Assembly: GCF_029867415.1 (NCBI RefSeq)
Contig: NC_081183.1
Location: 67,778,336 to 67,842,335, forward strand
Direction of reading: 5' to 3'
DNA: 64,000 nucleotides
DNA from: Vicia villosa
Lineage: Eukaryota; Streptophyta; Magnoliopsida; Fabales; Fabaceae
The notes under the pieces were generated by a model, which saw only the letters and a program-made list of their open reading frames with translations, made no database searches and was not told the origin of the DNA. This document shows, in pieces, positions 10,888 to 22,439 of this stretch. Position 1 is the stretch's first letter, and every line of letters starts with the position of its first letter. The translations under genes and the position numbers were made by a program.

Positions 10888-10908
10888 GAACTGGCGACTC
10901 TGCTGGGG
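10888..10908 (+). other. Primer-binding site of element A (tRNA-Arg type)
   Basis: GAACTGGCGACTCTGCTGGG follows the LTR end immediately. The same core occurs after the LTRs of D (43387-43405, minus), G (59788) and K (62918). Ogre elements are known to use a tRNA-Arg primer; complementarity to a particular tRNA was not computed. Confidence 0.8.
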
Positions 10909-12066
10909 ATTCTTTCGAATAAAAGAGGGGTTACCTTAGAGCTAGGATCACTTTAAATTTGTTTGACTTGTTTGCTTTATCTTTAAAGGTTGTTTTGGGT
11001 ATTCTGCTGTGTGAAAGATCCTACACCCGGATCTACTGTACCTTAGGTATGTGGTATTAGACCAGGGAGGCTATACGACATGTATCGTTATGGTTGAACT
11101 GGTGGCCACCGTTAGTGCGACGCTTTGGTTTATCCTGATGGCCCTTGAATATGATCGAGGAGACATTTGGCTACCGCGTGGTGTCATAAGCACTAATTCG
11201 CCCTTAGAACCCTAGTTGAACTTGACTTTGACCTATAGGAAGTAGCGAGATAGCTGGCTTTGGATTCCTGACTGAAGCCGGTTGATACTCGATGCTACAC
11301 TCATTGAGATTGGACTCTAGGGATGCTTTTGGTTGGCCGATCGAGTGCCATGTTGAGACAATGCCCGCGAGAAAGATCAGGGATATGAGCACCATAGAAC
11401 CCGGTTACTATTCTAGGACAGGTTGAACCAACCAAACTTCAGTGGGGAGGGTACTTACCTACGAACTTCATGTAAGCCTCTAAACCTAAGGACTCTTGTG
11501 TGACTTGCTTGTGTGTGCTACTAACTCTTTCGTTTCCTTGCAGGTTTTTCCTGTAGGACTTGTTTGTCCTTATCACCTTACATTTTGCCTGATGAATTGC
11601 ATCCGCATAACATCATGACATCATGACGTCATAACATTGCATTTTTACTAACCCTTTCAAGGATCTCAGGGATTTAGGGCGCACAATTTCAGGTACTCTT
11701 ATCAAGGACCGAATTCCTAATCAAGGGGCAAGAGGATTTATTTTCCTCTAGCCACACATCTTCCAACTCAAAGACACAGTACCTATCAAGGGGCAAGAGG
11801 ATTTATTTTCCTCTAGCCATATAATCTCAAATTCAGAGGTACCCCGAATCAGAGGCTATGACCCACTGGATATGGTGAGCTTGATTCCCATAGAAGGACA
11901 TCCAAGAATCAGAGTTCTTCAAACGAAGACGCGACTAAACCATTTTCTAATGTTGCTAACTAATTTCCTAAAGATCCTTGAAAGCATTGCATTTGCATTC
12001 ATAACATCGCATAACAGGTTCCTATAACAGGTTTCTGATCCTTCCTCGCTATTTATTTCAGCACAA
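10909..12066 (+). other. Untranslated leader of element A; no ORF1
   Basis: Non-coding leader. Its first 150 bp resemble the leader of element D read on the minus strand (43386 downward), both having AATAAAAGAGGGGTTACCTT. A direct repeat of CAAGGGGCAAGAGGATTTAT occurs at about 11735 and 11787. The Ogre ORF1 present in D (41426-42673) is not found here, so that gene has been lost from this copy. Confidence 0.6.
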
Positions 12067-12903
12067 ATGGATCTCGAGCAATCAGTCAAAAATCTTCAGG
12101 CTCAGAACAACCAGTTCCGAGAGATGATCCTTAACTCGGCCAAGGGGCAAGAAGAATTAAAGGCACTTCTGATCAAGAAGGAGAAGAATCAACATAAGCA
12201 TCAAGGTGGTAAAGATAATCGGAAATCCAAACCTAAGCGAGCATTTACTCCGTTGCACGTGCCGCTGTCTCGAGTTTTGCAACAACTGCTCAATCAAAAT
12301 TTGATAAATCTATTGCCTCCATATTCATTTCCTACCGATCCCACTCCTGGGTACAAGTACCATGCAAGATGTGCTTATCATTCGAATAGTCCTGGTCATG
12401 ATACAGAGGATTGTTGGCAATTGAAGCGCAAGATTCAAGACCTCATTGATGACAAGATCATTGACTTTAACTCACTTGAGAAGCCTTACATGGCTAACGA
12501 TGTGTACAATCTGAAAGGGCGTAATGAACACAACCAATATGTGGGGGCAATTCTGATCTCCACACCGACCCCACAACAAAGTCGTCTAAATAAGCAAAGC
12601 ACGCTTAAGCGTCAGTTCACAAAGATCAATATGTCACTGGCTCAGGTATTGCAGCATCTGCTGAAGGAAAACTTGATTACTACAAGGGATCCTCCCGTGA
12701 AACCCAACACTTCTGCTCCTAGCTATAAGCCCGATGCAAGGTGCACATATCATTCCGATAGTCCTGGACATGACACCAATAATTGTTGGTCGTTAAAAAA
12801 CAAGATCCAAGATATGATTGATGCTGGTGAAATTGAGTTCAACTCTCCCAAGACTCCTTTGGTGATCACCACTCCCATGCCTAATCATGACAAGACTGAT
12901 TGA
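12067..12903 (+). CDS. Mini-Gag: Ogre Gag derivative with coiled-coil N-terminus and two CHHC modules
   Basis: 278 aa, uninterrupted. The start is chosen because MDLEQSVKNLQAQN also begins the Gag of element D (41062, minus). Residues 1-45 look like a coiled coil and 45-58 are basic. Then come two related modules of about 80 residues: module 1 (about 58-141) has C102-X2-H-X5-H-X4-C116, and module 2 (about 182-262) has C226-X2-H-X5-H-X4-C240. Each is preceded by a SxxLQxLLxxNLI-like helix and followed by KIQDxID. In full-length Ogre proteins this kind of module lies C-terminal to capsid. The central capsid domain, seen in D as the stretch ending in the FFQESLSG and KEYAQKWGDLAG motifs, is missing. 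It may still bind RNA or multimerise with an autonomous Gag (inference). It is the only intact ORF of element A. Confidence 0.7.
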   Translation: MDLEQSVKNLQAQNNQFREMILNSAKGQEELKALLIKKEKNQHKHQGGKDNRKSKPKRAFTPLHVPLSRVLQQLLNQNLINLLPPYSFPTDPTPGYKYHARCAYHSNSPGHDTEDCWQLKRKIQDLIDDKIIDFNSLEKPYMANDVYNLKGRNEHNQYVGAILISTPTPQQSRLNKQSTLKRQFTKINMSLAQVLQHLLKENLITTRDPPVKPNTSAPSYKPDARCTYHSDSPGHDTNNCWSLKNKIQDMIDAGEIEFNSPKTPLVITTPMPNHDKTD

Positions 12904-15267
12904 TGTCTAGACGGACGAACTTTTGGATCATTAGTTTTACTTTCATTCGCGTAAATTCTATTCTGTTTGTTTAAACATTCGACTTATGATAGACATTATC
13001 TGTTTTAATAACCGTCATTAGTGCATTGCATATGTTCGTCTTGAATAAATTATTTCGCTATCACTCGTTTTAAATTGTGTATTTACTTTGCATATGTTTT
13101 GTGCTTATTCAACTCCTGCTAAGCTGTAAGCCTTTTGAGGGAGAATGACGAAAACGATACCGCAACTTCACACAGTATGCTTTTGAACAGACTATGTTGA
13201 CGATGTACAGGCATTGTTTCAATTCCTAAACAGTGGAGATATAAGGATGTTAATCCCTCGTCAACCCCTTTGAGCCTAAGAAGTAGAAGTTTCTTTCTGG
13301 TACGAATTAAAACCCTTGATCATAACCTGGGGCAGGGTAGTTCTCAGTTAATTTGACTGTGCATTCTATTTTTAGAGAATCATTCAGTACACCTTTCAAC
13401 AAAGGTTTCAATCACAAGCGTTCATCCGCACACATCAAAGAAGTGTTGGAGACGTCAATCAAAAGCCAATGATGGTTCATCAATCATTAAGCAAGGCAGT
13501 CAATAATCTTTCAAAAAAAAATGATGATGAAAAAACATATATACAAAGAAAAGCCTGCTAAGTCAAAATCAAAAAAATGACTTAGGCAAAAATCAAGGCA
13601 TCCCGCTGACTGTAAGCTCAAAATAGACAGTTCAGGCAAAAGTTAGGGATATCAAAAAGATGAAAAATGAGAAGTCAATAAATTCCTGAACAACACAATG
13701 TTGTGACTACCAAAAGGAAGAAGTGACTGCCACCTCAAAAGTTATCTTTGCTCGTGAACCATCGTCATTATCAAAGGTGCAAATCCAAAAGTCTCTTGGA
13801 ACCTGAATGCATAAGTTGAATTAACTGAGCATAGGATCGAAGAACATCACGAAGATGGGGATGGGTATAAATAAATTTGTTGAGCCATTATCCTTTGTTT
13901 CTTAAACCGTGAACCAAGCCACGCTACAACCCTTGAAAGTCCTAACTGAAGCATGGTTAGTTCGAAAGCATACTATCACAACAAAGGTATCCCGACTCCT
14001 TAAGGTTTACCACAGATGCTGAGTCGATGTTTCGTTTCTACAAAAATAGCATGTTTTTACAAAAATCACGCTTTTACATCCCTTGTTTTAATGTTTTTTC
14101 AACAAACTCAAGACTGTATGCATTGCATCTCATGAATTCATTATTAAACATATTCTGCTACATAATTTCAAATGTTGGCATCAGAAAGAATTTGCACAGG
14201 GTTCAACTAATAACTGAAAGTTATCCCGACAGATAATATTACTCCAAGAAGAAATGTCTCTTACGTATACAAGGGGCACGACACATTCTGCCCAATCAAT
14301 TTGGGGCAATCAAGTCAATATTCCAAGAATCTCTCAAATGACAAACAGTCAAAGGCATATATCCCAAGTGGATTTCCAACTATTCCTCTGATCAATTTGG
14401 GGCAATCGAGTCAAGACTCCGAGGATCTCTCAAGGACGCCGAGACAATCAAGGGCATGCATCCAAGTAGATCTGAAGCTACTTCCCAACCAACATGGGAT
14501 ATTGTCTTTGGCCTATGATTACTAGGGGCATATCGCCCATAGCGCACGTCTCATAAAGTCCTCGCGAGGCGAATCTTTTCAAAGTCTCTACTAGCGGGGG
14601 CAAATCTATGCAAGTCCAGTTTGACATCTTGATCAATACTCAGCGGTGTGTCCTAATCAAATCCAGGAATGGTAGTTACTATAATACCGGGGGCAATGTT
14701 CAAGGCATCCATGCCTTCCCACAGCTCCGATTTCACAAGATCATATCCCCACAGAGCAATTCTCAAGAAGATATCTTCAAACATACTCGTCCCGACAAAG
14801 ACATGACTCCCCAACAGAGTTTACATCTTCAACCCTACCGGTTCTCCAACACTTTGCTCTTCTCCAACATGGTGTATTAATATCTCTAATCCCCAATCAG
14901 GGTACATCAAGTTACTGATCGTCCCTAAGCAGAAATCATAAATCCCCAGCTGAGCATCTTCAAGATAAGATCAAACATCAAAATTACAATGACATGGAGA
15001 TCCACCTTCTCAATCAAGATGTGTCAAATAGCATAAATCATAGTCATACGTCATAAATCATAAACATATTCATACAATTGCATACATGTTCATACATAAT
15101 ACATAATGCATCGCGACAAATGCGTACATAACATGCAAGGTTCACATTTATTTTGAGAATCTCGTCACATAAACGCATTACATGCATCATGACATGACAT
15201 AAAAAAACTAACTTTGCCTTTTTCAGGTTACTGCTGCAGTCAAATAAATAACTTCAAAACCTTTCGA

Positions 15268-16020
15268 ATCTAAGTCGATACCTTGGACGGTTCCTTAATG
15301 ATCTACCTTTGGAGCTAAGTCGATACCTTGGACGGTTCCTTAATGATCTACCTTCGGATCTAAGTCGATACCTTGGACGGTTCCTTAATGATCTACCTTT
15401 GGATCTAAGTCGATACCTTGGACGGTTCCTTAAATGATCTACCTTTGGATCTAAGTCGATACCTTGGACGGTTCCTTAAATGATCTACCTTCGGATCTAA
15501 GTCGATACCTCAGACGATTCCTTAATGATCTACCTTTGGATCTAAGTTGATACCTTGGACGGTTCCTTAATGATCTACCTTCGGATCTAAGTCGATACCT
15601 TGGACGGTTCCTTAATGATCTACCTTCGGATCTAAGTCGATACCTTGGACGGTTCCTTAATGATCTACCTTCGGATCTAAGTCGATACCTTGGACGGTTC
15701 CTTAATGATCTACCTTCGGATCTAAGTCGATACCTTGGACGGTTCCTTAATGATCTACCTTCGGATCTAAGTCGATACCTTGGACGGTTCCTTAAATGAT
15801 CTACCTTCGGATCTAAGTCGATACCTTGGACGGTTCCTTAAATGATCTACCTTCAGATTTAAGTCGATACCTCAGACGGTTCCTTAAACAATCAACTTTT
15901 CAAAATCTAAAGCGGAGACCTCGGACGGTTCCGTAACGATCAACATTCAAAATCTAAAAGCGGTAACCTCGGACGGTTCCGTAACGGTCAACGCGCAAAG
16001 ATCTAATCCATCTACCACGA
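15268..16020 (+). repeat. 45-bp minisatellite in the Ogre 3' UTR
   Basis: About 14 good copies, then 2 diverged ones, of a 45-46 bp unit with core CTAAGTCGATACCTTGGACG and GTTCCTTAATGATCTACCTT. Unit starts fall near 15268, 15313, 15358, 15403, 15449, 15495, 15540, 15585, 15630, 15675, 15720, 15765, 15811 and 15857, with degenerate copies near 15902 and 15948. Tandem repeats just upstream of the 3' LTR are a known trait of the Ogre/Tat lineage. Confidence 0.95.
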
Positions 16021-16241
16021 ACAGTAATGACACGATCAACATTTAAACAACTACTTCTCAAACACTTCAAACATAGTCTAAGGCATGCTCACCAGGATGG
16101 CATCTTTAAGCCCATCTCCGACAAAAGCCCCTTCATCTTCAGCTAGGGCAAATTCTTGGGTATTCTAGTGTTCAATCCTCTTCTACCCTCAAATTTCGAC
16201 AGGCGCACATGCCAGTCTACATCTTCAGATATAAGAAAATT

Positions 16242-16254
16242 GAACAGGGGCAGC
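16242..16254 (+). other. Polypurine tract of element A
   Basis: GAACAGGGGCAGC lies directly before the LTR start TGTCATACCCC at 16255, the expected place for plus-strand priming. Confidence 0.7.
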
Positions 16255-16585
16255 TGTCATACCCCAAAATTTTCCCATACTATTTCTCCTATTCAAATTC
16301 AAATCAATACATAAAACATTCTCCTATACAAGGCTCAGAGACTAGGGTTTGGTTTGTTCAAAGGAAAATCAATGAATCAATGGCTCCAAGGCATCCCATA
16401 TGGCTCAAAGTATCTTACATTACCTCTATGGCAAGTATCAAGTCTCAGCTTAAAAGATTGATCACTCAAATGTTCAGAAAGTCAACAGTCGACTGGGTTG
16501 ACCTAAAAGTCAACTGTGGGCGAAGTAAAGTCAAAACTCCTGATTTTTTTGTCAAGATCCTAATATTGAAGTATCATTCACCATT

Positions 16586-16602
16586 TGATCAAGTATTGAT
16601 CA
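16586..16602 (+). promoter_or_regulatory. U3 hairpin flanked by W-box-like motifs (element A)
   Basis: Perfect 7-bp inverted repeat TGATCAA/TTGATCA with a 3-base loop, flanked by several GTCAAC/TTGACC motifs, the core bound by WRKY factors. Equivalent hairpins occur in F (37181), K (60149) and, with two changes, D (46090). Confidence 0.5.
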
Positions 16603-17408
16603 TGGTTCATCAAGGAAAGATCAAAAATCAACAGTTCAAAAAGTTTCTAAATTAGGGTTTGTATGGGAGAAAGTCAACTAAACTTTGACCAGCCATAACT
16701 CTCACATGGAACATCAGAAAATTTCCATCCAAAGCTCATCTTGAAGGAAATTGGATTCTCTACAAATTTGTCTCTCATATGCCAAGTCTAAAAATGCTCC
16801 ATTTGAGAGATATGGACCGAAACATTATAGGTCCTTTTCAAAAGTCAACCAAAAGACATTTTTTTCAAAAGGACACACAATGATCATGGAAAATAATTTT
16901 GATATGAGACCAAAGACACTGGTTAGAGGACTCTTTAAGGTTTCTAAAAAGTCCTAGAACTCCTCCATACCTAAAAAATTGAGAGATATAGGCCTTGTCA
17001 AAGTTGGACTATTTTGGAGAGAAAATGTGAAAAGAAAAGGTTCAAAATGAATTTCTTTGCAAAGAGGCCCAACTTTTTATGGCCCAATCTTGTTACTCAA
17101 GTCATCTAGAAGCTCCAACCTCTATGCCACGAAATTTTGATTATTATTTGATTTTAAGTGAATTTTTATTCATTAAAAAATTGATGAAAATCAAAGATTT
17201 AAAGAAATTATGGAGAGATTTGATTTAATCTTAATTACCAATCAATCCAATCATCAAAATCACATTCTATAAGATACAAAATTCGTGCACAAGCTTTAAG
17301 GAGAATAAACATCCATTTTTGGAAAGATTTTATCAATATTTACAAAAGATTATTTTTGCATTCAAGGCAATATATTTTTCCTTTGTTTTTGACCAAAACC
17401 CTAGTACA

Positions 17409-17411
<3 letters not shown>

Positions 17412-17440
<29 letters not shown>
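17412..17440. repeat. (TA)n microsatellite in element A LTR
   Basis: About 14 TA units. The position within the LTR is comparable to the TATA box of element K, so it may double as the core promoter (inference). Confidence 0.9.
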
Positions 17441-17442
<2 letters not shown>

Positions 17443-18294
17443 AACATGCTGAGCCAAGAGGAGAGGATGAAAAAAGTTGGCCAAGAGAGTAGGATTCAAA
17501 GCTTCCAAAATTTCTCAAACTAGGGCACGTGACAAAAATTGCTTCAGCCAGTTTCAATACAAAATAATAATCTCAAATCATTCCTGAGGTAAGATAAGGT
17601 AAGATTGTGTCGTTCTTGAGCCTTTATAGCATCTATAATGCGCAGACCAATTTCACATATTCTACATGTTCTTTCTTTTTTCGTATCTCTCTCATTACCA
17701 TGTTCTAATGCGTTTGGATGGCATATTTGAGTTCTTGATGGAGTTTAGAGAGGAACTGAACCATTGGAGTGAAGCTCTTGTACCCTAAACGTGAGGTACC
17801 ATTGTTAGGGCACAAGGAAAAAGAGTGTTCGTGGTTTACGATCCAGGCCGTTTTAGACCAAGATAACGTCACCACAAGATTCGTCGGGCCCAATACAGTG
17901 GATCTGGTTTGTTGGTTGCTGCGCTTCACTTGTTTTTTGCAGGTTAAGTCGCGTCAAAAAAAAAGATGATGAATGCAAGGAGAATCCGCAGGTAATGCGG
18001 CAAGTGAATCCGCAGGTGTTTTCGCAGCGCCACATGTAGAAGATGATGAATAGAGGCCACTGGATTGCTAACCCTGGCGTGGCGCATATTGATTCGTTGG
18101 TCAAAACTCTCCCTCTCTCTCCAGGCGCGTGCAGCCACATTATTGGCTGGTCAAAGATTCTAATTTCTCTCTTCATTACTGATTGGCTGCAACATACCCA
18201 GGGGGCCCATCTTGACTCATCTTTTAATTTTGTTGATTTTCGTTATTAATTTAATACTTGTTACTTTCGAGGGAGTGTATTGTTGACTAACGAA

Positions 18295-18355
18295 CACAAC
18301 TCAATTGGCAGGAAGTTCTCTTGGCAACCTTCAGGACCCAGGTTCAAACCTGGAT
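18295..18355 (+). other. tRNA-like module in element A 3' LTR
   Basis: AACTCAATTGGCAGG resembles a Pol III A box. About 30 nt later CCAGGTTCAAACCTGG (18338-18353) gives a B-box-like loop inside a 5-bp stem. CAGATCC follows at 18389. A full cloverleaf cannot be drawn, so this is a tRNA relic or mimic, not a tRNA gene. Confidence 0.4.
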
Positions 18356-20328
18356 AGAGACATTAATTTTTACTACTTGCAAACTTTACAGATCCAGTAC
18401 AACACATACAGCGAGGACCATGGTGAACATCATGCAAGGGCCATTAGATCATCTCGGTTTCAAATCCAGCGCATGGGAAGGTGCAGGAACACCATACACC
18501 CTCAAGGGCTTCACACACCAGATTGAACGCTAAGTTCTTTTTTTTATTTTTTTTTATTTTATTTATTTATTTAGTTCAATTTCAACTATTTATTTATTAC
18601 TATTTTATTTATTTTTCACCCAAATTTCTTTTTTTTAAATTCTTTCTATTTAATGATAAAAATATTTTTCTATTTAAGAAAGATTAAATTTTTTTTAATT
18701 ATTTTTACTCATATATTTAATAATTAACTTAAATTAGATGTTTAATTATTTAGTTAGGATTAGATAATCTAATCGAAAAATATATTTTGTCATAATCAAT
18801 TTTTAGGTTTGTTAACCTCGATTAATTTATAAAGGTAGGCGTTATCCATTAACATATTTTTAGCCTTACAAACCCTTTAGGTCACAATAAGTTTTTCTTA
18901 AATAAACCGTTAGGTTTGGGGGTAAGGTTTGTAAACCTTTTTAGGGCTTGTAGATCATTCATACACTAAATGTTTATCTTCTTTATGTCCAATTTTCAGG
19001 TTTAATCAAAATCCTCCGACAACGCGCCTTATTAACTAAAAAGCTAAGTTTTCTAACTTTTTTAATATATTTATTTTTATTACATAATTCCTCTTTTATT
19101 TAGTATCAATGCCTTGTACTTGCCCCAAAAAGTTTTCTACCTTTCTCTTCTTCATTTTTCAGGGTTAGCCAAGATCTTCCGACTACGCGCCATATCAGAT
19201 CAAAAGCTAAGTTTTTTTAATTCTTTTCTTATTTAAATTTTATTTTTACTTTTACTTTTGCTTTATAGGTTCAATTAGGTTTTACTTCATTTGTTAAGGA
19301 ACTTCTCCTACACTCATCCCTATTATTTTTCTTTTAATTTTCAGGGTCGATCGAGGTTCGAGGAAGATCAAGGCGGGGATCAAGATAATTAAATTAATTA
19401 TTTATATTTCTTATTTTTTGTTTTAATTCCCCATCCCCGCAGGTGTTTATTGTAATAGCGTAGGCTTTAATTTTCGCCTTTAATTTCTGCTCATTTTAAA
19501 CTGCGTGGTTAGTAATCTTAAGGAGTGCAAGCCTTTAACAGAAGTAGGATAACTAACTACAAGATAACAATATCTGAATTAAACACATGATTGTGCCACA
19601 CACACACCTTTAGGGTAATCCCTCTTGTTGCCTGTTGCCTTATATTGTTGCCTGTTGCCTTTAAATCATTAAAATAGTCAAGTCCCTCGATTCCGAGGAT
19701 ACCTAAAGCAAATGTTGCCTTCAAAGTTATTGAAACTCCCTCGAGGTTGCCTTATAAAGAATAATTGTCCCTATTGCTAAGGTATCCTCGCATGATGCCT
19801 AAAAAGATAAAATGACTATTATATCCTTCCCTTAGACTACCTGCCCTCTTTATGGTAGGGACAGTCTTATGGCGAATGATAAACCTCGATGACCCTTTAC
19901 ATCCAATTGAAAGACTTCCTGCCCTCTCATGGTATGGATAGATCCTTTCACTCGAAAGACTAAAAGAACAATTTTAAAACTTAGGGTAGTTGCTACTAAT
20001 TGCTTGCTCTAAATTCAAAATCTTTTTCCCACTCTTTTCAAATCAAATTCAAAAAGACTACGCTTATTTACAAGCTAAAGTTCTTCTTCGAAAATATTTT
20101 CAAACAATTCAAACAAACAAGTGAGCTAAGCAATTAAGAGCCCACGGATAACCATGGATACAAAGGGTGCTTTACACCTTCCCTTTGTATAACTAACCCC
20201 CCGAACTCAAAATCTTTTTTAAAGGTCTTTTCCTGTTCTTTTAGCCTTTCCAATTGGATAAAATAAAAGTCGATGGTGACTCTTGCTATCCGCACATTTC
20301 GATTATAAAGTCAGTTCACCGTATTACA

Positions 20329-22348
20329 GTAAGGCTTTGTACATACATCTTCCAAGGCCTCCACTCCATCCAGGTTAGGCTTTATAGCTTTCAAATTTAC
20401 AGTCTTTATTTAAATTACTGTCAAATATAGAACTGTTTATATATTAGAACTACGTCTGAGTGTAAACCTTAGGACAGTTAAACTATATATATTATAGGAC
20501 TATGGCCTAGGATTGAGAATGTCTTCCCGGTGAAGGCTCTTTCCTAATTAAAGATCTTTAGTTCAAACCCTCAAGATGAATTAATCCCGGTGAAACATCT
20601 TGAAAAAGCCTTAGAACCCAAAAATAGGATACATCCACCCAAGAGGAATTATTTCCGGTGAAACCTCTTACCCATTTGCTTAAAGCCAAAATAAGTTCGA
20701 AAACCCCATAGCTTTCTCTTGTGCTATAACAAGGACCCTCGATTAGCCTCCTCTTGGGCTTTGTACAAGGACCCACAGGCTTCTTAAAAGCATTTCCAGC
20801 TTCCTCTTGAGCTTGTATACAAGGACCCATCAGGTTTCTTATAAACATAGGAACAAGTCTTTAGTCACCTTTTAGCCTATCCTGGTGAGTTTCTTTCGCT
20901 CTCTAAACCAGACTTTAAATAAGCTAAGATTGTCTCAATCTCACATTGAGTACACCTTTTGGAATGAGAGACATGGACAGTCTCTGTCACCCTTATCTTC
21001 ATCAATTTTCCTTAGCAGAGTTTAGGATCTATATTTGCCTATCCTTGGTCAGTGTCAGCCTTAATCTTGGGCTTTAAACAAGAAGTATCAATTAGATAAT
21101 ATTTCTGCTATCATTCAAAATCCCTGGAAAGGGTTAGCCTCCAAAAAATCAGTCTTTTAATAGATAAATCCTCCAGCAGAGTAAAACTCCCCAAAGAGTC
21201 AGCCTCAACCTTGAACCTCATACAAGGCATGAAATAATGACTTCCCCAGTTAAGAGTCAGCCACAACCTTGAGCTTCATACAAGGCACAAAATAGAGTCT
21301 CCCTAAGTAGAGTCAGCCACAATTCTGGGCTTTGTACTGAACACCAAATAAAATCCATCAAATAAATACTCTCCAGCTAGAGTCAGCCTCAATTCTGGGC
21401 TTTGTACAGAACACAAAAACTCTTTAGTTTAAATCCATCCCCAGTGGAGTTATCTCCCAGAGTCAATAAATCAATCAAAAGCCTCAAGCTTGGGCCTCAT
21501 ACAAGCCAGCTAAAAATCAAATCTTTCAAACAATAGATAGACATAGCTCATCTTCATAGGTAGGTATTTCTCCTATCTCACCACAAACAAACAATCATTT
21601 CAAACAAACAATCATTTCAAACATTCTCCCATTTAGGACTCGTGAAAGGCATTGCTCTGGCACACAACCCAGACCTGTACAACTTTCCCTAATTTGGTTG
21701 AGAATCTTTCATTCAAGAGGCATGTTGGCTGTCATACTTGATCAACCAAGTAGGCTCCCCCTCTTAATGGAACATTTTTTAGCTTTTCTGTCACTTTAAA
21801 AATGTTTGTGGTGGAATAGTAGAAATACCTCTCTGTAAAGATGATTTCATGTCTCTCTATTGTAAACAGAGATTTAATTTAAAGCTTCAACCTTGAGCTT
21901 CAAGCAAGGCACCAAAAAATCATTAAAATCCCTAATTAGTTCCCCGAACTACATTAAGCTCTGACTTCCATTAGGGATATGTAGGCATGAGGTTCACAAG
22001 GAATCTCAGCGAGCTAACAAAATACCAAAAACAGTCAGTCTGTCTTTTCAAAATCAAATTCAAAATTCCTTCTCTTAACACAAAGGAGAAACTTTCCCAA
22101 TCATCAGCAACAAACACAAACACATCGACACAAAGAAGGTTCCCGTAGAGTACTACGGATATGTAGGATGCTTAAACTCTTCCCTATGTATAACCGACCT
22201 CCCGGACTCCAGAATTTCTAGTATAGGTGAATCCCCACGCTTAGCAAACTCCTAGGGTTTATTTGAGATCTTTTTCCCCTTTCCTACTCGTTAGGATAAT
22301 TAAAAAGTTTGTGTGATATCGTAGGAAGAACTGAAACAAAATTCATCC
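20329..22348. other. Degenerate Ogre-like sequence, no gene
   Basis: 2 kb with no credible ORF. Segments resemble distal Ogre LTR sequence (GGATATGTAGGCATGAGG near 21977; GGATGCTTAAACTCTTCCCT then CCCGGACTCC near 22170-22210). About 21050-21520 is a degenerate ~80-bp repeat with GTCAGCC...TTGGGCTTTGTACA-type phrases. It lies between the end of element A and the polypurine-like end of element D, where D's 3' LTR should be. Its origin is uncertain. Confidence 0.4.
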
Positions 22349-22439
22349 TGCCCCGGGCGCATTCTCCTTCCAAATTTCGCGTGAAGGGTCTAGCGTGCCG
22401 TCCTCCCAAGTGAAACGGGGAGGTAAAGAAAATGACCAC

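Larger units (their letters stand above)
12904..16254 (+). other. 3' untranslated region of element A
   Basis: 3.35 kb without a convincing ORF; short frames at 14027, 14301 and 14608 lack any recognisable motif. Part of it (about 14700-14990) is the reverse-complement counterpart of 23150-23330 in the 3' UTR of element D, with shared landmarks such as CAACATGGT and CCCCAGCTGAGCATC/GATATGCAGCTGGGG. A minisatellite fills 15268-16020 and a polypurine tract ends the region. Confidence 0.6.
1..20328 (+). mobile_element. Element A: non-autonomous Ogre-like Ty3/gypsy retrotransposon (5' end outside window)
   Basis: The sequence at 1-1098 plus 10802-10887 repeats at 19139-20328, and both copies end in ATTACA. 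The first copy is followed by a tRNA-Arg-type PBS and the second is preceded by a polypurine tract, which defines 5' and 3' LTRs around an internal region of only about 5.4 kb (10888-16254). No protease, RT, RNase H or integrase is recognisable. The only good ORF is a 278-aa gag derivative. LTR start, PBS, leader and 3' UTR minisatellite match the Ogre/Tat type. By eye the aligned 1.18 kb of LTR differs at roughly a dozen substitutions (about 1%) plus one 6-bp indel. The 5' LTR is interrupted by elements B and C. The element must be mobilised in trans, if at all (inference). Confidence 0.85.
16255..20328 (+). repeat. 3' LTR of element A (4074 bp)
   Basis: Starts TGTCATACCCCAAAATTTTC and ends GTATTACA. 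U3 has W-box-like GTCAAC/TTGACC clusters (16478-16518, 16671-16692, 16840-16855) and the hairpin TGATCAA-GTA-TTGATCA (16586-16602). A (TA)n run at 17412-17440 sits where other Ogre LTRs have a TATA box. A tRNA-like module lies at 18295-18355. The last 1190 bp match the partial 5' LTR. The expected TSD partner is outside the window. Confidence 0.85.

Noticed and set aside
14027..14880. Three short plus-strand frames in the 3' UTR of element A.
   Set aside because: No shared motif with any retroelement protein. The homologous region of D on the other strand does not preserve the frames.
15268..16020. Regular repeat array that could be mistaken for a CRISPR or a satellite locus.
   Set aside because: There are no spacers, the units are contiguous, and it sits inside the 3' UTR of an Ogre element in a plant genome.
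20329..20333. The 5 bases gtaag follow both the 3' LTR end of A (20328) and the outer LTR end of D (46450), like a shared target duplication.
   Set aside because: The two LTRs belong to different elements in opposite orientation, and the DNA after gtaag differs at once (ggcttt versus ataattt). The second site is explained by the host LTR G, whose homologue in A reads GTAGGATAAC. Treated as chance.
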